DNA of 64,000 nt, from contig OY482846.1 of the NCBI GenBank assembly GCA_960531495.1, positions 12,330,283 to 12,394,282 on the forward strand, in the 5' to 3' direction. The translations under genes were made by a program, and so were the position numbers. Below, in pieces: positions 27,243-60,799 of this stretch. Position 1 is the stretch's first letter. Every line of letters starts with the position of its first letter. Below the pieces are notes generated by a model that was given only the letters and a program-made list of their open reading frames with translations, made no database searches and was not told the origin of the DNA. This DNA is from Zeus faber. Its lineage: Eukaryota; Chordata; Actinopteri; Zeiformes; Zeidae.

Positions 27243-28825
27243 TACACCGAGCAGCCACAACTTTAAAACCACTGCAGGGCTCAACATTAACTTTTAATAG
27301 TGGTAGCCAAGCTGGCAACCAGGCATCAGCTTTTGGCCGAAACTGAAAAATATGGTTGCCATTTTTAGTGACCTTATATTTTGTTGAATTCAGATACTGC
27401 ATCTGCATTTGCATCTTTCCATTTAAAAGTAGCGCTCCACGAGATAAGGTCTGAGCCGTGTTCATTATTAATGCTGTCTGTATACAAAGATAAGAATTTG
27501 TTTTTGTATTGTAACGGCTATATGTTGACAGATTTGACCAAAATTGATTAAAAAAAGGACTGAACTAAAGACATTTCCTGTATATTTTTTATTTTATTTA
27601 AAAAAAAATTCTGCGTACACAATATAGTTTCAGTTAGTTTTGTTTTTTTTCCGTCTAGTTTTAACTAAAATGTTTTTTCACACCTAGTTTTAGCTTTTAG
27701 TTTCGTTTTAGTTACTACAGGGATCCAAACACATCATATATACCACCATGCACCATATATTATATGGTGAAAAAAATGTCTGAAATATACTTACGGTAGT
27801 AGCCGACTTTTCTGAGTCTGTGAACGCAGCATCGCTTTGGCGCGCTTTCAGACCGGAGTGGACCTGGACATTAAAAAATAAAAAATAAAAAATAAAAAAA
27901 TGCTTAAATAGGTCACTGCACTAATAGGCAACTGTCACTGTCTAGCCCTGCACTGAAAGGTGAAGTGAATAACATGGATCAAGGAGTCAAGGGATGGAAT
28001 ACAGTATATTAGGCAGCAAGTGAACAGTCAGTTGTTGAAGTTGATGTGTTGGAAGCAGGAAAAATGAGCAAGCGTAAGGATCTGAGTGACTTTGACAAGG
28101 GCCAAATAGTGATGACTCGACGACTGGGTCAGAGCATCTCCAAAACGACAGGTCTTGAGGGGTGTTCCCAGTATGCAGTGGTAAGTACCTACCAAAAGTT
28201 GTCCAAGGAAGGACAACCGGTGAACCGGCGACAGGGTCAAGGGGGCCCATGGTCTAATTGATGCACGTGGGGAGTGAAGTCTAGCTCATCTGGTCCAGTC
28301 CTACAAATGAGCTACTGTAGCACAAGCTGCTGAAAAAAGTAAATGCTGCTATGATAGAAAGGTGTCAGAACACACAGTGCTTGCAGCTTGCTGCGTACAC
28401 TATGATGCTGCGAAGCTGCAGACCGGTCAAAGTGCCCATGCTGACCTCTGTCCACCGCCAAAAGCGCCTACAATTGGCACGTGAGCATCAGAACTGGACC
28501 ATGGAGCAATGGAAGAAGGTGGCCTGGTCTGATGAATCACGTTTTCTTCTACATCATGTGGATGGCCGGGGTTAGGGTCCGATACGATGGAGCATATGTG
28601 GGATGTGCTGGAACAGCAAGCCTGATCCATGGGAGCCCCACCTGGCACTAACAGGAATTAAAGGATCTGCTGCTAACGTCTTGGTGCCAGATACCACAGG
28701 ACACCTTCAGAGGTCTTATGGAGTCCATGCCTCGACGGGTCAGAACTGTTTTGGTGGCACAAGGAGGAGCTGAACAATATTAGTGGTTGTTAGTGGAGGT
28801 TTTAATGTTATGGCTGATCGGTGTA
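27243..28825 (+). mobile_element. Tc1/mariner-type transposon, defective, interrupted by another element
   Basis: Inverted ends 27243-27270 and 28798-28825 (TACACCGA(G/T)CAGCCA...TTAAAACC) agree at 24 of 28 positions and are flanked by TA. The transposase remnant starts at 28064 ([20 protein letters not shown], a helix-turn-helix domain) and runs into stops and frameshifts. A later piece at 28430-28575 has VPMLTSVHRQKRLQ and WSDESRF, the catalytic Asp region. The 3' part has RSMEAPP-type remnants. A further element lies at 27275-27950. The copy is not functional. Confidence 0.88.
27275..27950. mobile_element. hAT-like non-autonomous element inserted in the Tc1 copy
   Basis: Ends CAGGGCT...AGCCCTG, flanked on both sides by CACTG (27270-27274 and 27951-27955). 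Tc1 sequence resumes directly afterwards (AGGTGAAGTGAATAACATGGATC at 27958 on). Interior has no ORF. hAT insertions usually give 8-bp duplications, so the superfamily is tentative. Confidence 0.65.
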
Positions 28826-28829
28826 TAGT

Positions 28830-29479
28830 GTATAGCAGGCTATATACACCTTTCCCAATTGGGCTTAGTAGTAAGCCGTGCAAGTGCTTCTCGCTGTTAA
28901 CTTTAGTTTATATATGTGTACAAATATTTTATTTGATTTGAATAAACTCCATGCAACACCTGAATCATCCCTGTGTGACTGGTGTTCACCTTTTGTCCTC
29001 ATGCTGTGAGGCCAGAGAGATTGGCTTGTCAGGCTGGCCGGGTATTCTTTTTCGCTTTTATCGTAGTTTTTTTTGTTTACAATGATAGACGGTGTAGGTT
29101 AATCTACGTCAAACCACCCAAACATAATACATACATTGTACCCACATGTACACATTGTATCAGTCTCACACACGCAGACTTGTAACTAAAACTTAGAGCT
29201 CAGTGTACACGCATACACACACATATAGAAGCAGTGTTTAGTTGACAACTACAATTGTATTCTCTGGCCATTTGCTTAAAAAGACCTGCCAAAATGTGAC
29301 CAGTGGCATCATTGAAGAGAATAAAAGATATAACACACGCATACACAAAGGAATTTTCCCACCGACTTGTCTTTAACCCAAATCTGAGATGTCATATTTT
29401 TACTGTGTTTGTGTGAGCCAGCAGTCCACTGGATAACTCCCAAGTTTTCTTTCTCTTGCTGACCTGAGCCTCTCTGTGT

Positions 29480-29530
<51 letters not shown>

Positions 29531-31126
29531 AAAACACACTTTTACACACATTCTCACTGTTTTGTTTCCCATATCTCACAGAGCTCTGCATTGTACTGTT
29601 TCAATGTCCCTTGTTTTCCATTGTGTTACTTTTGTGGATAGGGAAGGAAAAAAAAAAATCTAAAATTCAAGTATCAGGCATTGTTATCCTTTGCGATCAT
29701 CACCTTTCCCAAATCCATTGTAAATGTGAATTGTCAGAGGTTTTTTTTTTGTTTTTCTCATCGGAAAACATCAGCTTGGGATGAGGTAACGTCCAATGCT
29801 ACTTAAAGAGAGAGAAGTTGAATATTATCGAGTTAGAAGCTGCCAATTCCACATCCTGGCCTGACCCCCCACCCTGTGCGGATTTAGTTACACAGATAAG
29901 GATCTTTAATCAAGTTGTTGCTCCCTATTTTATATGATTTATTTTTAGCGAACTTAAAGTCCTTCGGTTAAACCAAGCGTTCTTTCTGATTGTTTGCGGT
30001 GATTTCATCTACTTTGGCGTATAAAATCAGTTATGTAGTGGAAATGAATGGATGATTCACTGGTTTGGGATTTTATACCAATTCAACAGGAAGGGACATG
30101 TGAATTGGACAAGAGAATTTTAGAATTGACATTGCAGGTATCTACACCAGGGCAGTCAGGAGTGACTGACGTCGCCATCCATCCGCCATATTTAAGACAA
30201 ACGTCATTAATGCGTATGTTATGGCCATTGATATATATTACATTATATATTGATTATATTGATTATATATTGATTAGAACGATAGCTGGTCTTGTGTCAC
30301 AGTATCGATATTAAAGTGATATACAGGCCAGACAGACTCTATGCTAAGCGGCTGTAGGGCTTAATGTTATTAGGTGGGATTCTACAACAATTAGGAGATG
30401 CTGGACTGGCCACAATTATGCAAACGGTTCAATTGTAAATGAAACCCAACAATAACGTTGAGAGCATTATTTATATTGTGTCATTGAAATGCTAAAAGTC
30501 TCTTTTGTCTCCTTGTCTCCTCCTTTCTCATGTCCTCATTAGAGGGTATTGTGTCAATATCTTTTTTTTGAATAAAAACATTTACCAGACGTCACCCCAC
30601 ACACTCTGTGTGTGCGTGTGTGAGTGTGTCCGGGGGGGGGGGGGGGGTGTCGATGCCCATGTCCTAACCAGTACACAGAGGTTATTTATGTTACCGGGCA
30701 TATATAAAAAAAAAAAAAAAGTTCTGTCTTTATTGTGAATCTAGGCCAGGTTTTGATCGGCTGCCCCACGAAAAGCCCTTAGAGCACTGCGGTCACTTGA
30801 TGTGACGACTAAAAGATGAAACTGTGGCTTTAGTCCTCAATGGATGCTCAGTTCATTCAATTTTTTATTTTTTATTTGATTGTAATTTGTCCTGTGTAGG
30901 GAGCAAGGCTTAATTTGGGTTTCCCCCGTGGGTCCCTTTGACGAAAAGCACAGATACACAAACACCATTTATGAGCACACAAACCAAAATTTCACCTTCG
31001 GTGCCTTAACACTGAGTTTAAATCTTTAAATGAGATGGCTGGCTTTGATGTGTCTGATGATGAACCTAATATTGGCATGGAAATGAAAAGTCATCCTCAT
31101 ATTTAATTCTTAAAAACAGCATCAGC

Positions 31127-31174
<48 letters not shown>

Positions 31175-32485
31175 TTATCAAGAGTATATTTCATGCAGGA
31201 TGGGTTGAAAACTAATCACAAGACTGGGATGACTGGAATTATAATTATGTGTAATTTGTAAAGAAGCCAAATAGCCAGCGCCCGAATTGCAGGTTCACTG
31301 TTCAGAAACATCGCAGAATTCTTTTTTTCTGCATCAAAAAGGTGGATATTGCCTTGATCAAATATCACAATCTACTTTGACAAATAGCTCAATATTGAGA
31401 ATTTGACAATATTGAGAGGATGACGTTTGGTGCACTCGTAAGATATTTACACACAAGAAATATTTGAGAAACTATCACTAATATTGTAACATAGTATTAG
31501 TTTGATTCAAACAGTCTATGACATCGCATCACTTTGCTTCAATTCAGCCTCAATACTGCAATGCGCCTTCCCCGTCCTGGCCCCCCGGGGCTTGGGCATA
31601 CCTCCAGCCAGCCACCGTCGGGGCATTTAAAATACAATTTGGTTATTGAAGAATGTGATTAACTGTTTCAAATGGCTCTTATAATATACGCAATATTCTT
31701 TCTGACTTTAAGAGTAGTTTAAATGTCAGGGAAATGAGTTGTTAGGAACATCCCTATTCTGAATGTGTCGGTACAACCAACAAGGGAACTGAACATTTTG
31801 TTCATCTATTAGTAACACAAACACAACAAATTAGAACCAGCCTTTAAAATGTAAATGTAATTTGCAAGCGTTGCGCCGCACGCACACATGAAGCGAGCCG
31901 CCTTGTTAATTACAGGCAAAAGCCGCTCATCAAAAGCTGTACTGTTCAGGAGACTGAACATTTATTTTTGTTAAAATTTGTTTCAAATTAAAAGCCCTCT
32001 AGCGTTTCATACACGGGTCCAGCCGTATTGGTTTCAAGGTTTATTTTGACAAGGAGCAGCTCCTGAATGGAGACTCCTCTCGTCGAGTAATGTTTGGTTA
32101 ACTATTTCAAGTTAAAGTTCAAGTTCACGAGGTTATTTGTCACATACATGTACATACAGTCATACATATATGCAGTGAAATGTCATGACACCCGGTGATT
32201 ACGCACAATCAGCTCTATAAGCTCCACAAATACTAAAAATACTAATACGTGCCGATATTTGGGGGCAGTCCTCCATTCCGGTTAAACCCGAGGCTGCTAA
32301 GCAAGAGAATTTTAGCAAACCCCTCCAGTAAAGACAACAGAAAAGCCTACTGAGGCTGTGACGTGTCAAAGATGCTTTTTATAAGGAATGACTCACATTC
32401 AACGGTTGACTGTGCATCCTAAATTCACTAATTACAAGTACTGCATGTGTACGTTGGTGTTGGGTTGATATTAGTGTGTGTGTGC

Positions 32486-32517
<32 letters not shown>

Positions 32518-32799
32518 CTGCGCGCTTGCTTGTAAATCAAAGCATATGTGACCTTAGAGACTCATGCAGCCTCATTCCCACTGATTGCCAGACAGAGAAC
32601 ATGACCATGAACAGACCGCCCCACTTTCACACACTGTTCTGTCGTTTTGTCTCTCTTTTTTTCCCTCCCTCTCTCTGTCTCTCTCTCTCTCTCTCTCCAT
32701 TATACAGGCTTTCAGATTCTCACTTAATTCCTTGTTCTCTTCTACGTCTGTCTTGTCTCTGTCAGCTTTCTCGGGTGGAGGGGGTGTAGAGTAGTGAGT

Positions 32800-32849
<50 letters not shown>

Positions 32850-33325
32850 TAGCAGAGGAGGAGCTTAGACCCGACAACAGCGCCGGCTGGAATGAGGGAG
32901 TAAAGAGAGGGAGAGAATGCGGCAGTAGCAGGAAGGCAGAGCATCAGCAGCAGATCCGTGTGGACGGCCACTGAAGGCTTCTCTCCTTGTTCTCCCTCCT
33001 GTGACGTTGCTTCGCTTGGTCTCTCTCTCTCTCTCTCTCTCTTTCCTCCCCCCTTGTCTCCTTATCTCTTCCTTCTGCTCTCTTCTGTTCTCCTTCCAGT
33101 CTCTCTCTCTCTCTCTCTCTCTCTCCCCTCACTTCTCGGCTGTCCTTCCATGCCAGCGGCTGTTTCGTTCCGCTCTTCCTCCTCCATCTCCGCTATCTTT
33201 CCTCATCGCTCCCCTCCTCCTCCTCCATCTCTGTTCTCTTTCTCCCTGAGCTCTATCTCTCTTCATACCCTCTCCGTCCTGCGTATCCTCCGCGGGTTTC
33301 GTCACCCACGCAGGGGGGTGAGAGG
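28830..33325. other. intergenic between Tc1 copy and pde7b first exon
   Basis: Mostly AT-rich. Contains (CT)n at 29484-29528, a run of 16 G at 30632-30647, (AT)n at 31138-31167, a dispersed repeat at 32112-32245 and (GT)n at 32470-32517. A (CT)n / (AG)n inverted pair lies at 32673-32698 and 32809-32847, with more CT runs at 33021-33043 and 33101-33126. The pyrimidine-rich stretch at 32640-33250 could belong to the pde7b promoter or 5' UTR. No supported ORF. Confidence 0.5.
32112..32245 (+). repeat. dispersed repeat, copy 1
   Basis: Shares TTATTTGTCACATACAT, CATACATATATGCAGTGAAA and GGTGATTACGCACAAT with 38080-38205. SINE- or MITE-like; no family assigned. Confidence 0.8.
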
Positions 33326-49208
<15,883 letters not shown>

Positions 49209-49402
49209 TATGGGAGCTCTCCTCCTTGTCCCCCCCTCCCCCACGTGGAGGAGGAGAGGATTTGACGGATTCGACGTCCAGCTTTTGTTCTCTGCTCCCT
49301 CTGGACTCTGACCACAGGGCGAGCGCTGGGTGGCGGCGTGTCAGAGGTTCAGTAATGGCGTCATCTGGTGGACGACTGTAGTACTGCAGGGAAAGTGGAG
49401 AG

Positions 49403-49465
<63 letters not shown>

Positions 49466-52245
49466 TGGATCGATCAGCTTAGTAAAAGAAATTGCTTTTG
49501 AGGAAGAAATGCCTTCTCCCTTCTTCTCTACCTAATGTGATGTATGCTTTAAAAATGATTGGCAGGACTAATTTGTATTATGTCTAAGTGAGAAAGAACT
49601 GTCAATTGAATGACAAATAATTTTGTTTTGTGCACAATGACACACATAAAAAAAAACTTCCATCAAAACAAAGCCAAAACTTATTCACCACTAGTCAGCT
49701 GGACTGAGCTGGAAAATATATATAAAATACATATGAAGAAAAAACAGGAAGATAAGACGGTTTCCTATAAAACTATGCTTTAAAAAAAAATTTCGATAAC
49801 AAACCTTAAACTCTTTTACTTTTTCTCTTTTTCTAAACTTTGCACTTCTCGATGCTCTTTCATACTCGTCTCGCCTACTCGTCCACTTTTCATTGAAGTG
49901 TTTTAAACCGCGCACCGAGGAGGTGACTTTCCGACCCCCTGTATTTTAGCCTCTCGAGACACAAACGGGTGATTTCATCAAAGACTCAACTGTGACATGG
50001 TTGGAAATGGAGGTGGAGAGGAAATGGCCGAGCTTTTTAGGAAGCTCGGGTCGTCTGGGAACTCGAGCCAGAGCCATTTTTGGGCACTTTTCCTGCCAAG
50101 TGTTATATTCCATATTATCTGTACATGCCGTGGTGTATGACCTCAGCAACTCACATGCCAAAATTTCAGCACTCTATATGAATATATCCAAGCGTTTTTA
50201 CTGGATTTGAAGTTTAAGAAATGTAATTCTCTTTGCGTCTGTATAACTTTTCTATGTCGTCTTTGGGTGCATTTCTTCAACAACCTCACTACCGTACGAA
50301 CTACACACACAACGAAGCCTTAACGGGAACCTTCTCTCTCTCCAAACACTTTTTGCAACAGTGACAGTGTTTTTTTGTTTTCTTTCATATACGGCCAAAC
50401 TGGTCATTTTAAGACACCACGCAGGTTAATACAGCTGTACCTACAAACAAGGACAAGAACACAAATACAAAGCTTTTAACTGTCTTCTTGTCTTCTCACT
50501 TTTTTTAACGTGAAGTGTAGAACTCTGCCGCCATGTCTCTGGAGCTGTAGAAAGCATTGGGTCCCAGTCTTAGATCAGGATACTTCACGAGCAGACAAGT
50601 TATAAGTTTACTTAAAGAGAATTAATACTCTTCTATTCATTTGATGCCGTGTGTAGGGTGTCCCTGTTTTCCCAGAGCTATAGATAGCTCACATGAGCTT
50701 TAGGATGCTCAAAACGCAATCAATTCAACTTAAAACATCCACACTATGTTCAGTAAAAACTACTACTGGATGCTGATTGGAAATGCATTTGGTTTTAAAC
50801 AATGAAATAGTGAATTGGATGAAACTGCCCGTGAAATGGACTCCACTCAGCTCTGTTCCATTCCACCATGCGGTGCTTTAAATGTGTGAAGAAAAAACCT
50901 CAATGCTGTCAGATGTTGTTACACTTCTCCAAATGCTGCTGTAGGTTCTTCACTGATGTGTGTTTTCAGCACGTCACCATGGAAACCGGTGCCACTTCAT
51001 TTCCTGTTTGTTGCATTTGAAATGTGGCATCTGTGGAATCTACGGCTCTGGTAAATAAGTCAGATCACTTCCAACACCGCACTCCTATTTTGGCTTTGTT
51101 TCCATCGTCTGTAACCTGTATAAAGTGTCCATGGACTCGCACTGTTTTTAACACGATGCACCACAGATTATGTAGCGACTTTGAGGAAGACTCATCCTGC
51201 TGTGAATCTCCGAAACCGCAAAACCCTAAACCAAACTCTGATGAGTTCACTCTTTATGGATAAGAAGCCGATCCTCAGAAAATCTGTTTGTAGTAATAGC
51301 GTAAGTATTTAAGTGTTCATGTGTTCACAATGAATGGGTAATTAAATAATATAATGGGGAGTTACCAGCTGCTGACCATGCTGAGCAATAGCAACTGTAG
51401 TCTTATCAAAACTCCAATGCCACTGAGAGAACTGTCATGGCCAAAGGTCAAAAGAAGACCCTAAAAATACCTGATTTTAAAGAGCCGAAATAGTCAGGTA
51501 ATTCCGAAAAGCCATTTTGACCGTGAGGCATTTCTCTTGTGATATTTCCTGCTTTATAGACAATCCTACATCAGTCACTGGTCGACTGATCCAAATGTCA
51601 TGGTCTTTATGAAACATATGAATAATCATCATTATAATAATAATAATAATAATGTCCCTTAATGTGGGTTCACTGTAATGAGTGGAGGAGTGAAGCCATT
51701 TGTGAAAACGTACTACTTACTCTTCCAATGTTTTTATTATTTTTCGTCAATTTGTCTCATTGTACGATTGGCCACCAGCTGCCAAATTGACTCCAACCTA
51801 ACTGGGAAAGATTTTTTTTATCAATAAGCCATCAAAATAATCTCTTAAACTTAAATGTTGTATGTTTAAGGGTCTCACCAGTCAATGACCATTTTAATAC
51901 CCTACAGTTTAGAAAAGCGGGACTTTAAGGCTTTCATATGGATTAAAATCAACATTGTCAATCTACCTATAAATGGATATGAAGGAGTTGGAACCTTTTG
52001 AAATGAAGCACTTGGTAACAGTCATCAGTCACAGCAACAACAGTGGTCCAGGTGTCGGTGATGCTGAGCGATCGTGGATCTGTTTACACTATGTCGTGAT
52101 CCGAGTGACGGGCAGAAGGCCCAAACAGATCCGGTGTTGTAGCGCTGTCTAAAGAGCTGTGGTGGCCCATCTGACGTCCTGACTGTGTTTTTTCTAACCA
52201 ACCTTTGAGCACTGTGATCAATAAAGTTCATGTTTTTCAATAACA
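49209..52245 (+). other. pde7b: probable 3' UTR of pde7b
   Basis: About 3 kb without recognised transposon ends, starting after the TAA. Contains (GA)n at 49403-49462. The first convincing AATAAA before a change to simple repeats is at about 52219 (GATCAATAAAGTTC). Transcript extent is inferred. Confidence 0.45.
49403..49462 (+). repeat. (GA)n microsatellite
   Basis: GA run of about 29 units shortly after the pde7b stop codon. Confidence 0.95.
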
Positions 52246-56560
<4,315 letters not shown>

Positions 56561-56569
56561 AGCTGCGAC

Positions 56570-57735
56570 ACCACAAGCCATAAAACAAGTCTTCTTCGTC
56601 TAACTGAGGCTGGTGTGCCTCTTGAGATGATCCACGAAGGTCAGCCTACTATTCCCCCTCGCAGCAGTGCCCTGCTCGGGCTCCCACAGTATGGCCGGGC
56701 AGGCGACAAGCTGTCGGACACCGCGGCCGGCAAGCTTCAGACGACGCTCCTTGATGTTGTCCGTCACTCTCGGCATGCTGTCGTAGAGGTCGATGTTCAC
56801 GTGGTCCTGCCACGGTACTACAAGGGCCTTACGCAGCAGCCGTCCAATGACTTCTCGGCCTTTGTTGTGAGGGTCCATGTCTCCGAGCCGTCGAATAGGA
56901 CTTCTGAGTCTCGTGCTGAGGCTCAATGGCCACGCTTTCTTCATGTTGTACGAGCGCCGACCACGCCGGTCCTCGCCTGGTTCTGAGGTCCTTCTCACTG
57001 GAGTCTACGTAGGCACCAAGATGTTTAAAGTCGGTCATGGTTTTGAGCAGTGCCATCTCTGGTGTGGACGGTAGCTTTGGTGGTGTTATATGCAAGCCCC
57101 TTGGTTTTCCCTGCATTGAGATGCAGCCCTATCTTCAGACAGCCCTCAGCTGACAAGGGGCGGGTGCAGGCCTGTTCTACCGTATCTGAGACGAGCGCTA
57201 TGTCATCGGCGAAGTCAAGATCTATTATATTCACTGGAGGCACTCGTCAATCTTACATGGGACCAGGGTGAAGCAGCACTCCTCTTCTCTCCCTCCGATG
57301 GCTCTACTCAGCGCGTAATCGAACACGATGATGAAGAAGTATGAAGCGAGAGTTGTCAGTACTCCCGCCAAGATGAAGGTAGAAACGGGTCACTGGTACT
57401 GTCGGGCGTGGTGACCCTGGCCAGGGTGCGTGCGTAGGACACTGCCACTGTTTTCACAAGCTTTTCCGATGTCCCATAGGTCCTCGGTTTGTGCAGCATC
57501 TTTCCCCTTGCGGAAGTCAATGAAGGTTAAGACCGCAACAAGGTTCTTGTTTTTCACCCCCTCTACGATTCACCACAGTGCGATGTTTTGCCTTACAGCA
57601 ATCCTCTTCCCACAGTACCTGCTCTGCGTGGTTCTAAGGAGAGGGTCGAGAACTGGACGGATCAGGTTGAGCACCATCTGGTTGAATGTCTTCATCAGAA
57701 GAGAAGGGAACTCGGGCTTATATCCCCAATAATAT
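56570..57735 (-). mobile_element. LINE reverse-transcriptase fragment, 5'-truncated and decayed
   Basis: On the - strand, in order: LIRPVLDPLLRTTQSRYC, EGVKNKNLVAVLTFIDFRKG (RT domain with the first Asp), then after a deletion IVFDYALSRAIGGREEE, IIDLDFADDIALVSDTVEQA (catalytic FADD), GLHLNAGKTKGLAYNT, FKHLGAYVDSSEKDL, and the C-terminal region DHVNIDLYDSMPRV, LWEPEQGTAARGNSRLTFVD. Frames shift several times. Family not assigned; it differs from the RTE copy at 16-19 kb. Confidence 0.82.
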
Positions 57736-57843
57736 AATAATAATAAAAAATAAATTAAAAATAAATTAATAAAAAAAAAAATATATGTATATATATATAT
57801 ATATAATATACAAGAAGCTCCTTTCAGATGGGTAGGTCTGGAC

Positions 57844-59012
57844 CAAGGTTCGGGAACCTATGGCTCGCGAGCCAATTATGGCTCTTTCGATGACGGGATG
57901 TGGCTCGCAGACAGTTTTGATCACAACATGAACATTTTCATCACAATTAACAAGTAATATATAATTATTCTGTGTCAGAGAAATTACAATTTTGAAAATA
58001 AAATTCAAAATATAAATGTGGCAGACAAAAGGCGTAGTCAAGCACCGGCTGCGGACCACAGAAAGAGTCCGGGGCACCTTTTACTCGGTGCCTGCCCCTC
58101 CCGGGTCTCTGCTCAGGCGCCACTTGTGGGAGTCTCTGCCCACAGGTAAGGGTTCAGGGAGGGAGATGGAGTCTTTCTGGCCGTGGTGCGCCGACATGGC
58201 GAGAGTTTTATTGTTCATTTCAATATGCGGCACACAGGCCACAATTATAAATATCACTGAGGATTATTATAATAATTGTGGATAATAATGATCCTCTTGG
58301 GCGCAGGAGGAATGGCTTTCCACTGCTGGGCTGCTTACGAGCCGTGCGCCCATCCCCTTTGTAAGACAGACAAACATTCAGAAAACTCCCTGCCTCGAGT
58401 CGGACCAATCAGCTGAACACAAGTGGACAGAAATGGAAAAAACTTCAATATGTATGTGACAAATAATCTCTTGAACTTGAATGGAACCTGAACCTGAAGA
58501 CCAGCTGATTCTTAAAACTTGGAACGAACTTCCCGTCACAAACCACACAATGCAGCGTGTGAGTATTGACCATGTTTGGCTCTACATACGCATATGAGCA
58601 GTCTTTCTGGCATCTGAGAAACATTAAGAGCAACCTACGCTCACGTTTAACTGATGGAAGCCTCAACGCAGCATGAAGCCTAACCTCACTAGGTATGAAC
58701 CAGACTACAAGGCCATCAGCAAAACCATGCAGCAACAGAAGTCGCATTCATGGTAAAAAGTATTTAATTTATTATTGGTTAGCTACAGTATAACAACTAC
58801 GTTATTAAGAAGAATAAAGATAAATGTATTACATATAGCGCTTTTTTAAGTACTCAGAGATGTGTTATACGTTATAAATGTATGCCTTACTTAAAAAATG
58901 CACGCATTAAGTTGCATTCAATTTTATTAAATATTATATGGCTCACAAGGAAATACATTTAGAAATATTTGGCTTTTATGGCTCTCCCAGCCAAAAAGGT
59001 TCCCGACCCCTG
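57844..59012 (+). mobile_element. hAT (Charlie-like) transposon with target duplication, internally deleted
   Basis: Ends CAAGGTTCGGGAACC...GGTTCCCGACCCCTG. Flanks GTCTGGAC (57836-57843) and GTCTAGAC (59013-59020) match at 7 of 8 positions. Near the 3' end the + strand at about 58575-58670 reads FGSTYAYEQSFWHLRNIKSN and LRSRLTDGSLNAA, the hAT dimerisation region of Charlie-type transposases (also found in domesticated GTF2IRD2-like proteins). The rest of the transposase is missing. Confidence 0.85.
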
Positions 59013-59047
59013 GTCTAGACCTAGGTCAGACTTGACACCTAGATCTC

Positions 59048-59420
59048 CAGTGGTGGAAAGTAACGAAATACAAGTACAAGTGCATTGTTAATGTAGTTAA
59101 ATACATTTTTCAAGTATCTCTACTTACTTAAGTATGTTCAGTTTGGAGACTTTGGACTTTCACTCGACTACATTTCAAACATGTCACGTTACTTCAACTA
59201 CAAAAATACAGTATTTATTTTTGTAAATTACTTAAACACCACCTATACTATTTTTTGTGAGTCATAATCATGCATGAGCATCATCTGCAGAAAAAAGGTG
59301 CAGTATAGCATTTATGTTGAATAATACACTCTGGTGGGGCACTGGACATGACGAGCACTTTTTCTTTTAGTACTTTGAGTAGTACTTTCCCTTTTACAAG
59401 AGTCATTTTGTGTCCGGTTA
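59048..59420. mobile_element. teleost MITE ('AGTGGTGGAAAGTAAC' family)
   Basis: Starts CCAGTGGTGGAAAGTAACG and carries the ACTTAAGTA / AAGTAC words typical of this very common fish repeat. The 3' limit is uncertain. Confidence 0.6.
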
Positions 59421-59598
59421 TTAGCGCTTCTACTTAAAGTCGCTGGAAGGTTCAGGGAGAGTGGAGTTCTGGGAGCTTCTGCTCTCCTCACTCCCACTCT
59501 CTCTCTCATTTGACTAACAAATCCCCATGCAAATGCAATGTGCATACGTACGACAGACGAGGGGCAAGGTGGGTGCACATGCTGAGGTCAGTCCTTAG

Positions 59599-59653
<55 letters not shown>
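59599..59653 (+). repeat. (GT)n-(GA)n microsatellite
   Basis: GT run followed by GAGAGAGAG. Confidence 0.95.
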
Positions 59654-59802
59654 TGTGTGTTCAAGAAAGAGGAGTGTATTGCCTGCCTGTTTCATCTTGC
59701 CTGTGTCTGACCCGCTGTGTGTTTTTATAATGAAAATATTACTTTGACAGAGGAGTTTGGATACAAAATAATGATGCAAAGAAAGAGAAAATAATATAAT
59801 GT

Positions 59803-59805
<3 letters not shown>

Positions 59806-59873
<68 letters not shown>
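59806..59873 (+). repeat. (GT)n microsatellite
   Basis: Uninterrupted GT run. Confidence 0.95.
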
Positions 59874-59877
<4 letters not shown>

Positions 59878-60087
59878 ATCGAGTCCACATTGCCTCACAA
59901 AAGAATGAGTGGCATATAGAGAAATACGTCTTCCTCTTTCTGGTTGCAACACCCGCCCTCTCTCTCTCTCTGTTTATCTCTCTCTCTCCATTCATGCACA
60001 GGTCGTCGTAGTAGCAGGAAGTTGTCACAAAGAGGGGAAGTATGCAAAAACATATGTTCACCTCAAAGAAGGAGAAACGTGTGATAA

Positions 60088-60110
60088 AGAGTGTGTGTGT
60101 GGGTGTGCGC

Positions 60111-60163
<53 letters not shown>

Positions 60164-60186
60164 TGTGTGCGTGTGCGTGTGCGAGA
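60088..60186 (+). repeat. (GT)n with GC interruptions
   Basis: GT runs with GCGCGC and GCGTGC interruptions. Confidence 0.9.
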
Positions 60187-60746
60187 GAGTTTAAAGCAGT
60201 AAAAACAGATAAACCACTGATCCTCAATAACCAAATGTAATACAACACCTATTTTTCACATTTCCTTCGACCTTCCACTTCCCCAGCCATGCCTCTCTTG
60301 GTTTGATATGATTATTATGAAACAGGTTCCCTCTTTTCGGCCACACCAGTTCCCAAATAATCCGGTCTTGTGTGCATTGCCACTTTGACTTCCCAGAAAC
60401 GTGCGCTCAGAGGAGTAAACTGCTCTGTTTTTCACACGTGAACATATCAACAGTGTTGAAGCCTAATCTGGCCATGTTTCATCTATTTTTAATTAATTAA
60501 TTTATTATTTCACTTTCACTGAGCATAGGGAAAAAGAGGGTGAAGATCAATATTAATGAAGTACAATTTTAGTTTTATTATCAAGTAAAGTGAAGCAATA
60601 TAATGAATCAATTTTCATATATTTCATTTCATAACTTGGTTTTATATGTTCATCTTTCATTTAATATTGAATGGACTTCATGTGGAATGAAATGGATCTT
60701 TCATGTCAGAGACAAACAGATAGCAGTGAAGGCACTCACACGGAAA

Positions 60747-60748
60747 AG

Positions 60749-60799
<51 letters not shown>

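Noticed and set aside
27131-27346. Short ORF across the RTE tail and Tc1 end
   Set aside because: It spans a microsatellite and two unrelated element ends.
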